Below, one piece after another: positions 1 through 9,494 of a DNA stretch of 43,055 bases. The notes under the pieces were generated by a model. It did no database searches. It saw nothing but the letters and a program-made list of their open reading frames with translations, and was not told the origin of the DNA. This DNA comes from Chara braunii. Lineage: Eukaryota; Streptophyta; Charophyceae; Charales; Characeae. The stretch covers positions 422,361-465,415 of the forward strand of contig BFEA01000698.1 of the NCBI GenBank assembly GCA_003427395.1, written 5' to 3'. A program made the position numbers and the translations under genes. Each line of letters opens with the position of its first letter. The first letter of the stretch is position 1.

Positions 1-100
1 TGAAACTCCGACGAAACAGTTTGTCACAGCCCCTCGTTTGTTGTCCTCTTCTCCCTCTCTGCCTACGGTTTACCGGGCAGTTCTATTTGACGATATATAT
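1..100 (+). repeat. Dispersed ~93-bp unit beside TA-rich DNA
   Basis: The window opens with a unit that reappears almost base for base at 33478-33570 (same strand) and inverted at 33306-33393. All three copies abut TATATA tracts. One visible difference is GCCTACGG here against GCCGACGG at 33.5 kb. I see no coding signal; it looks like a mobile or satellite-associated unit cut by the window edge. Confidence 0.8.
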
Positions 101-154
101 GTGTGTATTGTCATATTCACTATACACTATCCATGATGCATTTTACTGATTGAT

Positions 155-841
155 ACGAGGGTATCCAATCGTTCTCTTTCTCTGTGTAACCATGATGTAA
201 GCCTTAGCGACCAACTTAAGATGCAACAAAGACATTAAACGTATACAAGTAAGCTACATTCCAAAAGAAACTATATTATCTGCTCCTTGTTCGTAGATGA
301 CTTATCCTTAATGGTGGAAGCCTCTCATGAAATTTTGATAGCGTTAAAGAGACTGATGGATGAATTATGCTCCCTCTTATATATTAAGATGAACTGGGGG
401 ACAAAAACACAAGGTTGGTAGATACATCATCAGGGAGTAAGACCTCTAGAATATCCAAACATCAGCTGGTTGACAATTGAAGCCCCAATTAGGTTGTTGG
501 GGATCTCACTCTTAGAAAAAGGTAAACCAACAGGGAACAATGAATGGATATCTAAACCATCCTTAACCAAAATCGAACTGTAGAAGGATAAACGGACCTC
601 TATTATAGGACGTTCGTTGGTTACAAACAATATTATTCTAGCCTTACTTTGGCACAACTTGAAGTCTACAATATAAGCATTGAACAAATTGGCACTTGAA
701 ACTTTACAAAGACAAATAACAACCTACCTATGGAGAGGTAATCATGATTTCAAAAACGTTATAAGTAGAGTACCCGGAAAGGGAGTAATTCAACATAAAG
801 CAAAAGGAGGGTTAAAAATCTTAACTTCTTCCGCTTAAGCC
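155..841 (+). pseudogene. LINE reverse transcriptase fragment (FVDD box and thumb)
   Basis: In the frame through 281-283 the sequence reads LFVDDLSLMVEAS at 287-325, the FADD/YADD catalytic box of LINE reverse transcriptases with FVDD here. It is followed by YIKMNWGTKT, the usual motif about 30 residues later. The same frame runs on with only three stops (TAG at 427, TAG at 592, TAA at 676) through RLLGISL, IIGRSLVTNN and YLWRGN to GGLKI, the familiar post-RT blocks of L1-type ORF2. About 155-215, in another frame, reads like the block preceding the active site. The stops and at least one frameshift show it is dead. Residues named are those present; nothing is restored. Confidence 0.82.
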
Positions 842-1688
842 ATGCCGCTCTCTATCCAATAAATCAAGCGACTACTTTTCAATTTAGAGACTCCCTAGTT
901 AATTCTAGCTGAAGAACAGATCTCGAGACTAGCACTGGAAGTGACATAAGAGACAAACCCGTTGATATAATTAGAAAATTGACACTGAGTCATTTTAAGA
1001 GGTAGAGCACGATCCTCAAGTCAACCAGCGAACACACAACATCAGATCACAAGAATGGATATTCAAAATGACTCATTTTGACCAGATCTTCTCAAGACTT
1101 GACGCAAATTACCACTACCAGATAAAATCCCTCCAAACCGATGGGAAGAGGTCTGTCAACAAACCATTTTAATAACAAATCGAAGACTGACTCACAAGTA
1201 ATGATGTTTCATTGTATGGATTCTCTTTGGAAGAGATGGGTTAAGAATGGGATCCTAAGGATTGGGGAAACCTGAAACACACAAACTCAGGACTGATATT
1301 CTCTTGATGATTTATTACCTAGACTGTGTTACTGCAGGAGAGCAGCAGAAACACTAAATACAATTACTGAAGTTGTACCGATAGAATGAATAAGAATCCT
1401 AAAAAAAAGACCACAACTCAAAAAAAGTGATTGGGTAGGTATCCAGGGTAGTCCCCACCGAATAGGAAATGTGGCAGTCGTGAACAACGAGGGATCAATT
1501 TTAATCTTTGTGTTCTCAATTAATCAGAACAATTGGCTAAAGGAAAGTCATACTAAGGAAACCAACTTGAAATGAATCAACATTGATCAAGTATTGATGA
1601 TCAAAGTTTTGAAATATAGAGACGAATAGATTGTTTTCAAACCGTCATGGGCAATTAATAAATTGGCACGAGATTCTATTTACTGGTC

Positions 1689-2048
1689 ATGGACGGTACC
1701 CCGGGGAAACGCGGAAAGTGTACTCACAATATCCACTCACTGACGATCAGATCAACTTACCAGATATTGAGACCTAGATTGGATTTGAAGGATCGAGTAA
1801 AAATTAGGTGGATGGAGCATCTAAATGTAAGCAAGGACGATCTTAGACATGTCAAGTGGTTCAAAACTATAAGCCGACAAAGATGTCTTCCTACTAATAA
1901 TTGGTTAATAAACAAAACCTTGTTGGAAGAGAAAGACAGTGTTCTACCTTGGTGTAAACTATGTTCCTCTACATTTCCATCTAGAACCATTCCGCAAACC
2001 ATCGATCACATATTCCTTCAATGTCCAGGTGCAGTCTGGTTATGGTGA
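1689..2048 (+). pseudogene. LINE C-terminal zinc-ribbon (zf-RVT-like) fragment
   Basis: An open stretch of 119 codons carries WFKTISRQRCLPTNNW followed by CxxC (C89, C92) and HxxxxC (H107, C112), then AVWLW. The spacing Trp...LPT...CxxC...HxxxxC...W matches the zf-RVT domain found at the C-terminus of plant non-LTR retrotransposon ORF2. It is in a different frame from the RT fragment upstream, so a frameshift separates them. The first ATG is only where the open frame begins, not a real start. A stop follows directly, and MITE-M copy 1 begins 38 bases later. Confidence 0.8.
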
Positions 2049-2085
2049 TGGTGGGATAGGGTATGAAGGTCCTTTAATACCCCTT

Positions 2086-2607
2086 CAACAGAAAAATTCC
2101 CACAAGAAATGAAAGTTGAAAAAACATTCAATTAAAAAAAAATCCTTCATATTTATAAATTACCATTCCAATGTTCGTCCATTTCTAAAATTTTCAGTTT
2201 TATTTGATAAGTTTCCGTCTAAATATGAGCTTTGCCTTCCAACTATATCTATTTGTTCAATAATGGAATGAAAGTCTGGATATGTTTATGAAATGTTTTA
2301 ATTAAACTTTCATTCTACTATAACAAATACCTTATAATTTATATTGGATTAACCCATTTATGACTGAAAATCCTTACATAGAATGACAGTCCAATTAAAA
2401 TATTTCATGAACTTATCCAGACTTTCATTCCATCTCTAGCATACAGTTCAAATAAGAAGGGATACCCCATTCTTGGAATGAAAGTTTTCAAGTAAGACAG
2501 AAAATTTTAAAATTGGAATGAGATTTTCAAGATGGAATGAAAATTTAGAATTTAGAATGTAATTTTACTATAGAATGATTATTTAATTTTGAATTTTTTT
2601 TCTGTTG
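2086..2607 (+). mobile_element. MITE-M copy 1
   Basis: 522 bp beginning CAACAGAAAAATTCCC and ending CTGTTG, flanked by TT on both sides (2084-2085, 2608-2609). It is one of six copies of 521-527 bp in the window. The centre folds on itself: the GATGGAATGAAAGTCTGG arm faces its reverse complement across about 90 bp, so the element is a partial foldback. It has no coding capacity. It sits inside the LINE relic, with LINE tail sequence resuming after it. The superfamily is not assigned: 2-bp duplications of varied sequence do not match TA-only Tc1/mariner. Confidence 0.88.
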
Positions 2608-2689
2608 TTGGACTTGGTCGTGGGACTGACGGACTCTGTTTTGTGAGACCTGGTCTCCGGATCAACTAAATGATTTCTCTCATAACTTA

Positions 2690-3019
2690 TTCATCATAGG
2701 CAAAAGAATCATCCTTTGGGTCCTCTTGCAACGTCGCTGTACTTTTGAAATGAAGGGAATGAGGTCGGGTGACTCAGATTTTAATGAGACAATCAAGCTG
2801 CAAGTGCAGACTGTTATCACAACTCAATGGGACAAAGCAAAAGAAAACAATATTTTTTTGTCGAATAAAAAAGAAATCCAACATCATAAGTTATTTAGTG
2901 GCACTTGGTTAGAAGGGCTTCAAAGAGGTAAAACTGGTCTGATCAAAGAGAGTGGGGTCAGGAGAGAAAAAAAAAAAAACTTCAACGAAGTGAAAAAATT
3001 CAAGGGGACTACCGCTTGA
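2690..3019 (+). pseudogene. LINE ORF2 C-terminal tail after MITE insertion
   Basis: The frame through 2726 reads RIILWVLLQRRCTFEM, resembling the short ILW...R...F block that follows the zf-RVT domain in LINE ORF2 proteins. It continues about 50 more residues (KLQVQTVITTQWDKAKENN) before losing any familiar pattern. With the zinc-ribbon fragment at 1689-2048, this shows the MITE split one element. The assignment rests on a short motif and its position. Confidence 0.5.
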
Positions 3020-3400
3020 TATTTCATGATTGGACAAACGTGGACTCAACAGTACCCCTTCACCCCGTATCAGAGTTCCCAGATCCCTTTCCCCCTCCTC
3101 ATTATCCCTGGTCCGCATGAGTTGGTATGACTGCGAATGAAGAGGAAAATGTTTCGATAAGTTTAACCAGCGATGGAAATGTGTGATCTCATGGCCATAT
3201 AAGGTTGAAGAGCTTGATTACAAAAGATACAGCAAGATGGGTACGGAGGCTATTTGAGCTATAACACGAGCTGATTCAGTATGACACGAGAAATAAATGC
3301 AAAAGGTTGAGAGTTAGGAGAGATAGGTCACAATCAATCCTAAGTTTCTAACTTCTCACACATTCAAATATTTCTCATACTTTTATAAAAAACTATACTT
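3020..3400. other. Unassigned stretch
   Basis: I see no open frame with recognisable content, tandem repeat or terminal repeat here. It may include LINE 3' untranslated remains. Confidence 0.4.
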
Positions 3401-3401
3401 A

Positions 3402-3542
3402 AGGGACGTAGGACCCGTTTTCCAGCAGGTGCAGCTCCTCACTAATAGATTTGAGTCAACAGGCAGCCGGCTAGGGGTGGGTGCTCGTATTCCTATCCCT
3501 AGCAGAGACAACTAATGAGGTAAAAAAAAAAAAAAAAAAAAA
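3402..3542 (+). mobile_element. Short SINE-like retroposon with poly(A) tail, copy 1
   Basis: AGGGACG..GGACCCGTTTTCCAGCAGGTG opens a unit of about 120 bp that ends in a run of 21 A (3522-3542). A diverged copy in the same orientation lies at 37746-37877, also ending in A. The GGACCCGTTTTCCAGCAGGTG block also occurs, inverted, in the larger R-family copies near 6.1, 7.2 and 8.0 kb. An A tail and shared head suggest a non-autonomous retroposon. No clear box A was found. Confidence 0.6.
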
Positions 3543-3584
3543 CAGACTCACCACATTGCACTTAGTTCGAATTCAGAAAAGAAA

Positions 3585-4203
3585 AACTCTTGTATTCGAA
3601 GATAACATTTTTTTTTTTTTTTCGAGGTCACAACAGAAAAATTCCCACGAGAAATGAAAGTTGAAAAAACATTCCATAAAAAAAAAAAATCCTTCATATT
3701 TATAAATTGTCATTCCAATGTTCGTCAGATTCTAAAATTTCCAATTTTAATTTGATAAGTTCCCGTATAAATATGAGTTTTACCTTCCAACCACATCTAT
3801 TTGTTCAAGATGGAATGAAAGTCTGAACGAGTTTATGAAATATTTTAATTAGAGTTTCATTCTACTACAACAAATGTCTTCTAATTTAGATTGGATCAAC
3901 CTATTTATAACTAGAAATTCTTACTTAGAATGACAATCTAATTAAAATATTTCATGAACTCATCTAGACGTTCATTCCATCTCTAACATGCAGTTCAAAT
4001 AAGAAGGGATACCCCATTCTTGGAAGGAAAGTTTTCAAGTAAGACGAAAAATTTTAAAATTGGAATGACATTTTTAAAGATGGAATGGAAATTTGAAATT
4101 TAAAATGTAATTTACTATAGAATGATTATTTACTTCTAGAATTTTTTTTTTTTGTAGAGCCTACCCTTGTGCTCCCCGCCACTTACATGCTGCATATTGA
4201 GGG

Positions 4204-4233
<30 letters not shown>
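3585..4233 (-). mobile_element. R-family retroposon, copy D, interrupted by MITE-M
   Basis: The T-run and CGAGGTCA at about 3610-3630, then CCTTGTGCTCCCCGCC, a TC run and an AC run at 4163-4233, match in order the A-rich end of R copy C (7716-7870). MITE-M copy 2 lies between the two parts, and MITE-M copy 3 cuts the AC run at 4234. After copy 3 the R sequence does not resume, so this copy is truncated. Confidence 0.65.
3631..4156 (+). mobile_element. MITE-M copy 2
   Basis: About 525 bp, starting CAACAGAAAAATTCCC and collinear with copy 1. The right tip is degenerate (T-run then GTAG), so the exact end and the 2-bp duplication cannot be fixed. It is inserted in R copy D. Confidence 0.82.
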
Positions 4234-4235
<2 letters not shown>

Positions 4236-4756
4236 ACAGAAAATTTTCCCATAATTAAATAATCATTCTAGAGTAAAATTACATTATAAATTCCAAATTT
4301 TCATTCCATCTTTAAAAATATCATTCCAATTTTAAAATTTTTCGTCTTACTTGAATTTTTTTTTTTCCAAGAATGAGGTATCCCTTCTTATTTGAACTGC
4401 ATGCTAGAGATGGAATGAAAGTTTGGATGAGTTCGTGAAATATTTTAATTGGACTGTCATTCTAAATAAGGATTTTCAGTCATAAATAGGTTAATCCAAT
4501 CTAAATTAAACGATATTTGTTGTACTAGAATGAAAGTCTAATTAAAACATTTTATAAACTCGTCCAGACTTTCATTCCATCTTAAACAAATAGATGAAGT
4601 TGGAAGGGAAAACTCATATTTAGACAGGAACTTATGAAATTAAATTGGAAATTTTAAAATTGGACAAAAATTGGAACGATAATTAATAAATATGAAGGAT
4701 TTTTTTTTTATGGAATGTTTTTTCAACTTTCATTTCTCATGGGAATTTTTTTGTTG
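4234..4756 (-). mobile_element. MITE-M copy 3
   Basis: 523 bp in reverse orientation, from CAACAGAAAATTTTCC to TTTTTTTGTTG, flanked by CA on both sides (4232-4233, 4757-4758). It was inserted into the AC microsatellite of R copy D. Confidence 0.87.
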
Positions 4757-4758
4757 CA

Positions 4759-5200
4759 CCACAGTTGGTAACCAGGATTTTTAGGAATACCTGTACCCAA
4801 CCTAACCGCACCCTCTTTGAAAACCAACCACCCATACCCAATGTAAACCCGGCCTACCAGATGTTTACCCATCTCTACCTGCTCCAAAAAAAAAAAACAT
4901 GTACTCATACCTGTCCTACGTGAAGCTCTTCAGACTGTAACTGCCCCGTACTTGTCCATGAACATTTGTTTTTCAAAACCACCCATGACCACGTAAACCC
5001 GAATTGTTTGTTAACCACTTGTACCCTACGCAGCCCAGGTTTTCTTTACCCGTACACACCCGTACTCACCCACAACTGTATGCACCCACCTGTAACGAGT
5101 CTCGCTCATTTCGCGAGTCCTAACGCCCGCTGTGGTTGCCGATCATACTTGCAACGCCCTCCTGTTGGGTCACACCTGCGCCGCCGCTCACTGGCATGGA
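4759..5200. repeat. GTAC/CCCGTAC word-rich stretch
   Basis: Short words related to ACCTGTACCC, CCCATACC and CCCGTACAC recur many times with no fixed period. A similar field lies at 5620-5945 around a less repetitive middle. The layout resembles two word-rich tips of one transposon, comparable to the hAT-like elements at 10.0, 16.8 and 24.1 kb, but I could not find matching termini or a target duplication. Confidence 0.35.
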
Positions 5201-5619
5201 AGCTATGGAGGATGGCCAATTACGGGGGGTAAGGAGGATAACGAGTGAGGACGTGAACGGTGGGCGGAGACTTCAGGGAGTAGTGGGAACAGGGAATGAA
5301 AAGGAGTGAGACTCACAAAATGTTGAAAATGAGGATGAATCTTCAGATGAAACAAGGGAAGATACACTGTCCTTTTGTTTTTTTTCTTGCATTTCAAGAG
5401 TAGCGGAGGGAGGCCCACTCGAAAGGCCCAACTCGAAGTTGGAAAACTTTTGGACTTTCAACAACGTAGTGGCCCGACAGTGGGGGGAAAAATACGTCTG
5501 GCTATTTGGGACTTTCGACAAGGCAGCGGGAAAAAACAAATAGGGCCTAGAATTTGTGGTTGCGGGAGAGGGGGGCGGAGGGAGGGGGTGGGTGGGTTGG
5601 AGGGCTGGAATTGGTAGGT
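5201..5619. other. Unassigned GC-richer segment between word-rich fields
   Basis: Several overlapping open frames occur on both strands, none with a recognisable domain. The plus-strand end (about 5560-5615) is a G-rich run. It may be the interior of a transposon bounded by the two word-rich fields. Confidence 0.3.
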
Positions 5620-5945
5620 ACCAGATATTGTATTCCACAGGTACCTGATAGGAACGTCTACCCCCTGTATCCATACCAGTTTTTTTTGTTGCCACCTGTA
5701 CTTGCCCATACCCGTTCCATTTTTATTTTGGCCACCCATACCAGGGTTCCCCTTCCCCCCTGCCCCTACCTGCCCCTACCATCTCCATAAAGGCACCTTT
5801 AACCGCACTAACAACGACCACTATTTTTTTTGCCTACTCATCATGATACCCAATTCCCCCTTTGGAAGGGGTACCATCCCCACCTGTAACCTGGAGGTTA
5901 CAATTGGGTATGCTCAGGTATGGGCAACGGTTACCCGTTTGCCCT
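5620..5945. repeat. Second GTACC/CCATACC word-rich stretch
   Basis: Words such as GGTACC, CACAGGTACC, CCATACC and GGTTACC recur in both orientations, echoing 4759-5200. It is followed directly by an AC-rich tract belonging to R copy A. Confidence 0.35.
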
Positions 5946-5947
5946 CT

Positions 5948-6291
5948 CTGATACACACACACACTCACATACCCACGAGCACACACGCATACACTTCTTT
6001 TCTTTTTTTGTTTCCAAGAAGTTCCGCTTCAGCCCACTAGCGGGGTGATATAAGCATCCCCCTATAGTAGACTTACGACAAAATGCTCTTGTCCATTAGT
6101 AGGACAACACCTGCTGGAAAACGGGTCGAACGTCCGAGTCCCATACACATTCAAGTTGGGAATACGCACCAGCCGTGACCCCCCCCCACCCTACACTCTA
6201 GGAGTTGTGTATAGCGAACATGACAAAACATAAACACAACATAATCACTACCTTATGTCTCCCTTACCACATCAACAAAAAAACTACGGGT
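5948..6291 (-). mobile_element. R-family retroposon, copy A
   Basis: An AC-rich tract, then CAAGAAGTTCCGCTTCA, GGTGATATAAGCATCC, CCTGCTGGAAAACGGGTC, a C run, and AGTTGTGTATAGCGAACATG follow in the same order as in copies B and C. The A/T-rich simple repeat end lies on the left of the plus strand, so the element reads on the minus strand with an A-rich 3' end. GTTCGACCC on the minus strand near 6125 resembles a pol III box B, but no convincing box A was seen. Confidence 0.7.
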
Positions 6292-6394
6292 GCATACCCG
6301 TAGTTTTTTTGTTGATGTGGTAAGGGAGGCATAAGGTAGTGATTATGTTGTGTTTATGTTTTGTCATGTTCGCTATACACAACTTCAAGAGTGT
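6193..6394. repeat. Long palindrome, arms 99 bp, loop 4 bp
   Basis: 6193-6291 and 6296-6394 are reverse complements apart from a few bases, with loop GCAT. The arms consist of R-family sequence. So tight and long a palindrome, sitting beside two mate-pair adapters, is more likely a chimeric join than a natural foldback. Confidence 0.85.
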
Positions 6395-6584
6395 GTGTGT
6401 GGGGGGGAGGGGTCACGACTGGTGCTTTATTCACAATGTGCATGAGACGTTCGACCTCTTTTGTCACAATGTTTTGTCATGTTCGCTATACACAACTTCA
6501 AGAGTGTGTGGGGGGGGGGGAGGGGTCACGACTGGTGCTTTATTCACAATGTGGATGAGACGTTCGACCTCTTTTGTCACAATG
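6359..6584 (+). repeat. 113-bp tandem duplication (two units, plus partial copies)
   Basis: Units 6359-6471 and 6472-6584 both start TTTTGTCATGTTCGCTATAC and include a G run and CACGACTGGTGCTTTATTC. A third start at 6585 diverges after about 27 bases. Further copies begin near 6732 and 6839 after the first adapter. Likely an assembly product. Confidence 0.85.
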
Positions 6585-6694
6585 TTTTGTCATGTTCGCT
6601 ATACACAACTCCAACCTGGAAGGGTGGTGAATTTGTTGGGAGGGCAGTTAATGGGGAACGGTTAGTTCTTGCTTGCAGATGACCGGTAGATGCC

Positions 6695-6732
6695 CTGTCT
6701 CTTATACACATCTAGATGTGTATAAGAGACAC
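6695..6732. other. Nextera mate-pair junction adapter (Tn5 mosaic ends)
   Basis: CTGTCTCTTATACACATCT is followed directly by its reverse complement, matching the 38-bp junction formed by two 19-bp Tn5 mosaic ends at 37 of 38 bases (last G is C here). This is library-construction sequence, not genome. Its translation gives the known artefact peptide SYTHLDVYKR. Confidence 0.97.
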
Positions 6733-6943
6733 ATGTTCGCTATACACAACTTCAAGAGTGTGTGTGTGGGGGGGAGGGGTCACGACTGGTGCTTTATTCA
6801 CAATGTGCATGAGACGTTCGACCTCTTTTGTCACAATGTTTTGTCATGTTCGCTATACACAACTTCAAGAGTGTGTGGGGGGGGGGGGTCACGGCTGGTG
6901 CGTATTCCCAACTTGAATGTGTATGGGACTCGGACTTTTGCAC

Positions 6944-6981
6944 CTGTCTCTTATACACATCTAGATGTGTATAAGAGAAAG
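6944..6981. other. Second Nextera mate-pair junction adapter
   Basis: The same head-to-head Tn5 mosaic-end pair, with one mismatch (A for C at 6979). Sequences left and right of it were probably joined by the circularisation step of the library and need not be adjacent in the genome. Confidence 0.97.
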
Positions 6982-6996
6982 ATGTTGCATTTTTCA

Positions 6997-6999
<3 letters not shown>

Positions 7000-7029
<30 letters not shown>

Positions 7030-7505
7030 CTCTCTCTCTCTCATATACACACACACACATACATACACACACACACTTACTCTTACATATATACGTAAAC
7101 AAACACACATACACTGTTTTTTTTTCTCAAAAAGTTCCGCTTCAACACACAAGAGAGGTGATATGAGCATCCCCATATAGTGGACTTATGACATAATGCT
7201 TCTATCTATTAGTGGGGATAGGCAACTGCTGGAAAACGAGTCCACCGTCCCATACATATTGTGAATAAAGCACCGGTCGCGACCCCCCCCCCACACACTC
7301 TTGGAGTTGTGTATAGTAAATATGATAAAACATAAGCACAACATAATCACTACCTTACGCCTCCCCAACCACATCAATAAACAAACTAAGGGTTGCACAC
7401 CCTTGCCCTCATGGTAAGTCAATTGGAAGGGTGATGACTTTGTTGGGGGCACAATTCATTAGAAACAAACAATTGTTGCTTGTAGAGGATCGGTAGCATT
7501 CCGTA
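7000..7505 (-). mobile_element. R-family retroposon, copy B
   Basis: A T run, TC run and AC run are followed by CTCAAAAAGTTCCGCTTCA, GGTGATATGAGCATCC, CTGCTGGAAAACGAGTCC, a C run, GAGTTGTGTATAGT and CAATTGGAAGGGTGATG, the same order as copy C. The left side is joined to an adapter at 6981, so the true 3' neighbour is unknown. Short open frames here are low-complexity translations, not genes. Confidence 0.75.
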
Positions 7506-7590
7506 GGAGGCTGATGAGGCCGCGGTCCTTCAAGTTGAGTTAAACATTTCGAAATCGAAACGACGTTGGTCCACTTTTTTCGAATAGAAA

Positions 7591-7699
7591 GGCACGTCGA
7601 ATAGACCATATACGTGTTGTATTCAAAAACAACACGTACCTTTTGTATTCGACATCGAAAACAAGGGCACGTCAAATAGACCACGTACATGTTGTATTC
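7591..7699. repeat. 75-bp-spaced direct repeat with internal hairpin
   Basis: A GGCACGTCGAATAGACCA block and its following bases to TTGTATTC occur at 7591-7624 and, diverged, at 7666-7699. TACGTGTTGT at 7611-7620 pairs perfectly with ACAACACGTA at 7629-7638. The block lies just left of R copy C; part of it (TTGTATTCGA) also precedes R copy D. Confidence 0.7.
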
Positions 7700-7715
7700 G
7701 ACGTCGGACATTACC

Positions 7716-8212
7716 TTTTTTTTTCCGAGGTTACGACCTTCCCTTGTGCTCCCCGCCACTGACATGCCGCATGTTGCAACTCTCTCTCTCTCTCTCTCTC
7801 TCCCCCACCCACCCACACACACACACACATGCACACACACACACACATACACACACACACGGACACACATACTCACCTGCTCTCACATACGCACATGTCC
7901 ACACTCTTTTTCTTTTTTTAGCTCAAAAAGTTTCGTTTCAACGCACTAGATGGGTGATATGAGCATGGACTTCTGACAGAATGGTCCTGACTATATTTGT
8001 AGGAAGTGACACTTGTTGGAAAACGGGTTCAGCGTCTCATGCACATTGTGAACAAAACACCCGTCGTAACCCCCCCCCCCCCACACTCTTGAAGTTGTGT
8101 ATAGCGAACATGGCAAAACATAAACACATCATAATCACTCCCTTACGCCTCCCCAACCACATCAACACATAAAATACGAGTTGAGACCTCTGCCCTCACT
8201 ACAAGTCAATAA
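7716..8212 (-). mobile_element. R-family retroposon, copy C (most complete)
   Basis: From the left: T run, CCGAGGTTACGACC, CCTTGTGCTCCCCGCC, TC run, AC run, CTCAAAAAGTTTCG, TGGAAAACGGGTTC, a C run, GAAGTTGTGTATAGCGAAC and CCCTCACTACAAGTCAAT. Copies A, B and D match different parts of this one. No protein-coding content. Confidence 0.75.
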
Positions 8213-8269
8213 AAAAGTCTTAGTATAAGTGTGTCCTCACACTTTCATAAATTTGATGTTTAAGTGTTA

Positions 8270-8420
8270 CTTGGGGCACCACCTGCGACCTATTTTTAGG
8301 TGGTATGCGCCAAACTTGCCCAGGAAGGTACATGAGGTCAATGGGAATTGAACCTAAACCCTCCTAAATGCCACTTGTGTGCCTTCCCAACTAAGTTCAA
8401 GTTAGGTCGAGTGACATTTA
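8270..8420 (-). mobile_element. tRNA-derived SINE-like element, copy 1
   Basis: On the minus strand a box A-like TTAGTTGGGAAGG (8382-8394) is followed by a box B AGGTTCAATTCC (8344-8355) with AAGGCACACAAG between them. The stretch from box A to CTGGGCAAG matches the element at 34340 closely, so both belong to one pol III-type family. The 3' end is undefined. Confidence 0.7.
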
Positions 8421-9494
8421 GGAGAGGTTGTTGGTGTTCATAGGAGGGGGGGAACCGGAGGAGGGACACAGCGACTGACCCATCGAAGAATGATGTAGAA
8501 GTTATCGCACCTGCTCGTGGGTGCAACTCATGCATTTTCCCTCGTAGGAGGCTTGAGCAGGAATGTGGCTGCTACGTGGTTCCCCGTAGTATTATAATGA
8601 CAATAGAAAATGTCAGTAGAATGATCTGTCTACATGCCCAATTACTTTGAGAACTTCGTAGGGTCCATAGTAAACAGGGAACAAGTCTTCAGATGTTCCT
8701 TCCTTGAGAGAGAACCCATTTGACTTCACCCAAACCATATCTCCTCCTTTAAATTGAACTGGCATTCAATGATTATTAACTTGTTCAATCATTCGGGTTT
8801 GCGCTTTCTTTGTGTTATCCTTAACTTGATAATATTATGTTCATACAAGACTGGAAATTCTCGTGTTCCTTGGGTAGCCTTTGAAATTCGTCCATTGTCA
8901 GAGAGTCTATAGCTTGTTTAGCCTTCCAATCATTGTTCAGTGCATTACATGTTATACCGTTAATATTGTGTATATTGTTGTTGTATGCATTTGAAATCTT
9001 AGGTTAGTTTTCATCCCAATTAATCTAATTTGGTCTATATATATATAACATAGGATTCATGAAAATCTAACAAAGCAAATTGTTAGGTTTGCATGAATCG
9101 ATTCAAGATCATTAGTACGTTTTTCAAGCCTCCTCCATGAACAAATTCAATGTGAAGTAAAACAACTGCAAAAAATAAAATACCGGGTGATTTTTTGGGG
9201 GCAAGGTCTAGCATCCGGATAAGACAAAAAAGTGCCTCTTTTGAAAAGTTTTATTTTCATGCCCTCGTCTCTGCTTTGACGAAACTAACCTCTTTAATTT
9301 TTGTTTTTTTCACGAACTGTGTTTTTTCATACACACTTGTATTTTCTTGGGATAAGACACATCGTACATTCACTCCCAAACATAAAGAACACCTGAAAAA
9401 AAAATAAAAACAGGGATCCTATTTGGGTAAAGAAAACAGCACCCATTAAAACGGGCGCCTGCAATCACTATGCGGGTTTTGGACATTATTCCAC
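8421..9494. other. Unassigned intergenic stretch
   Basis: AT-rich sequence without a long open frame, terminal repeat or array. About 8640-9000 might be an old retroelement by composition, but I found no motif. Confidence 0.4.

Larger units (their letters stand above)
150..3019 (+). mobile_element. Decayed non-LTR retrotransposon (LINE), split by MITE-M copy 1
   Basis: Translated fragments in changing frames give, in order, a reverse-transcriptase piece with the active-site box, the region after the RT, a zinc-ribbon C-terminal domain and a Trp/Arg-rich tail. This is the order of plant L1-type LINE ORF2 proteins. Many stops and frameshifts make it a relic. The 5' part is missing: recognisable sequence starts near 150, next to the TA-linked repeat. 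Bases 842-1688 should encode the linker between RT and zinc region, but I recognise no motif there. MITE-M copy 1 (2086-2607) interrupts the 3' part, so the LINE is older than that insertion. The 3' end is uncertain; an A-rich stretch near 2969-2979 may be internal. Confidence 0.8.
6296..6981. other. Probable mis-assembled block of duplicated and inverted R fragments
   Basis: The block holds a palindromic join, two near-identical 113-bp tandem copies, two Nextera junction adapters, and 48 bases at 6888-6935 that are the exact reverse complement of 6132-6179. Bases 6612-6694 repeat the R copy B 3' part at about 7419-7503. Together these point to untrimmed mate-pair reads used in assembly rather than real genome structure. 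Confidence 0.85.

Noticed and set aside
6673-7098. Open frame of 141 codons with SYTHLDVYKR-type peptides
   Set aside because: The peptide is the translation of the Tn5 mosaic-end junction adapter; the rest is R-family repeat and poly(T).
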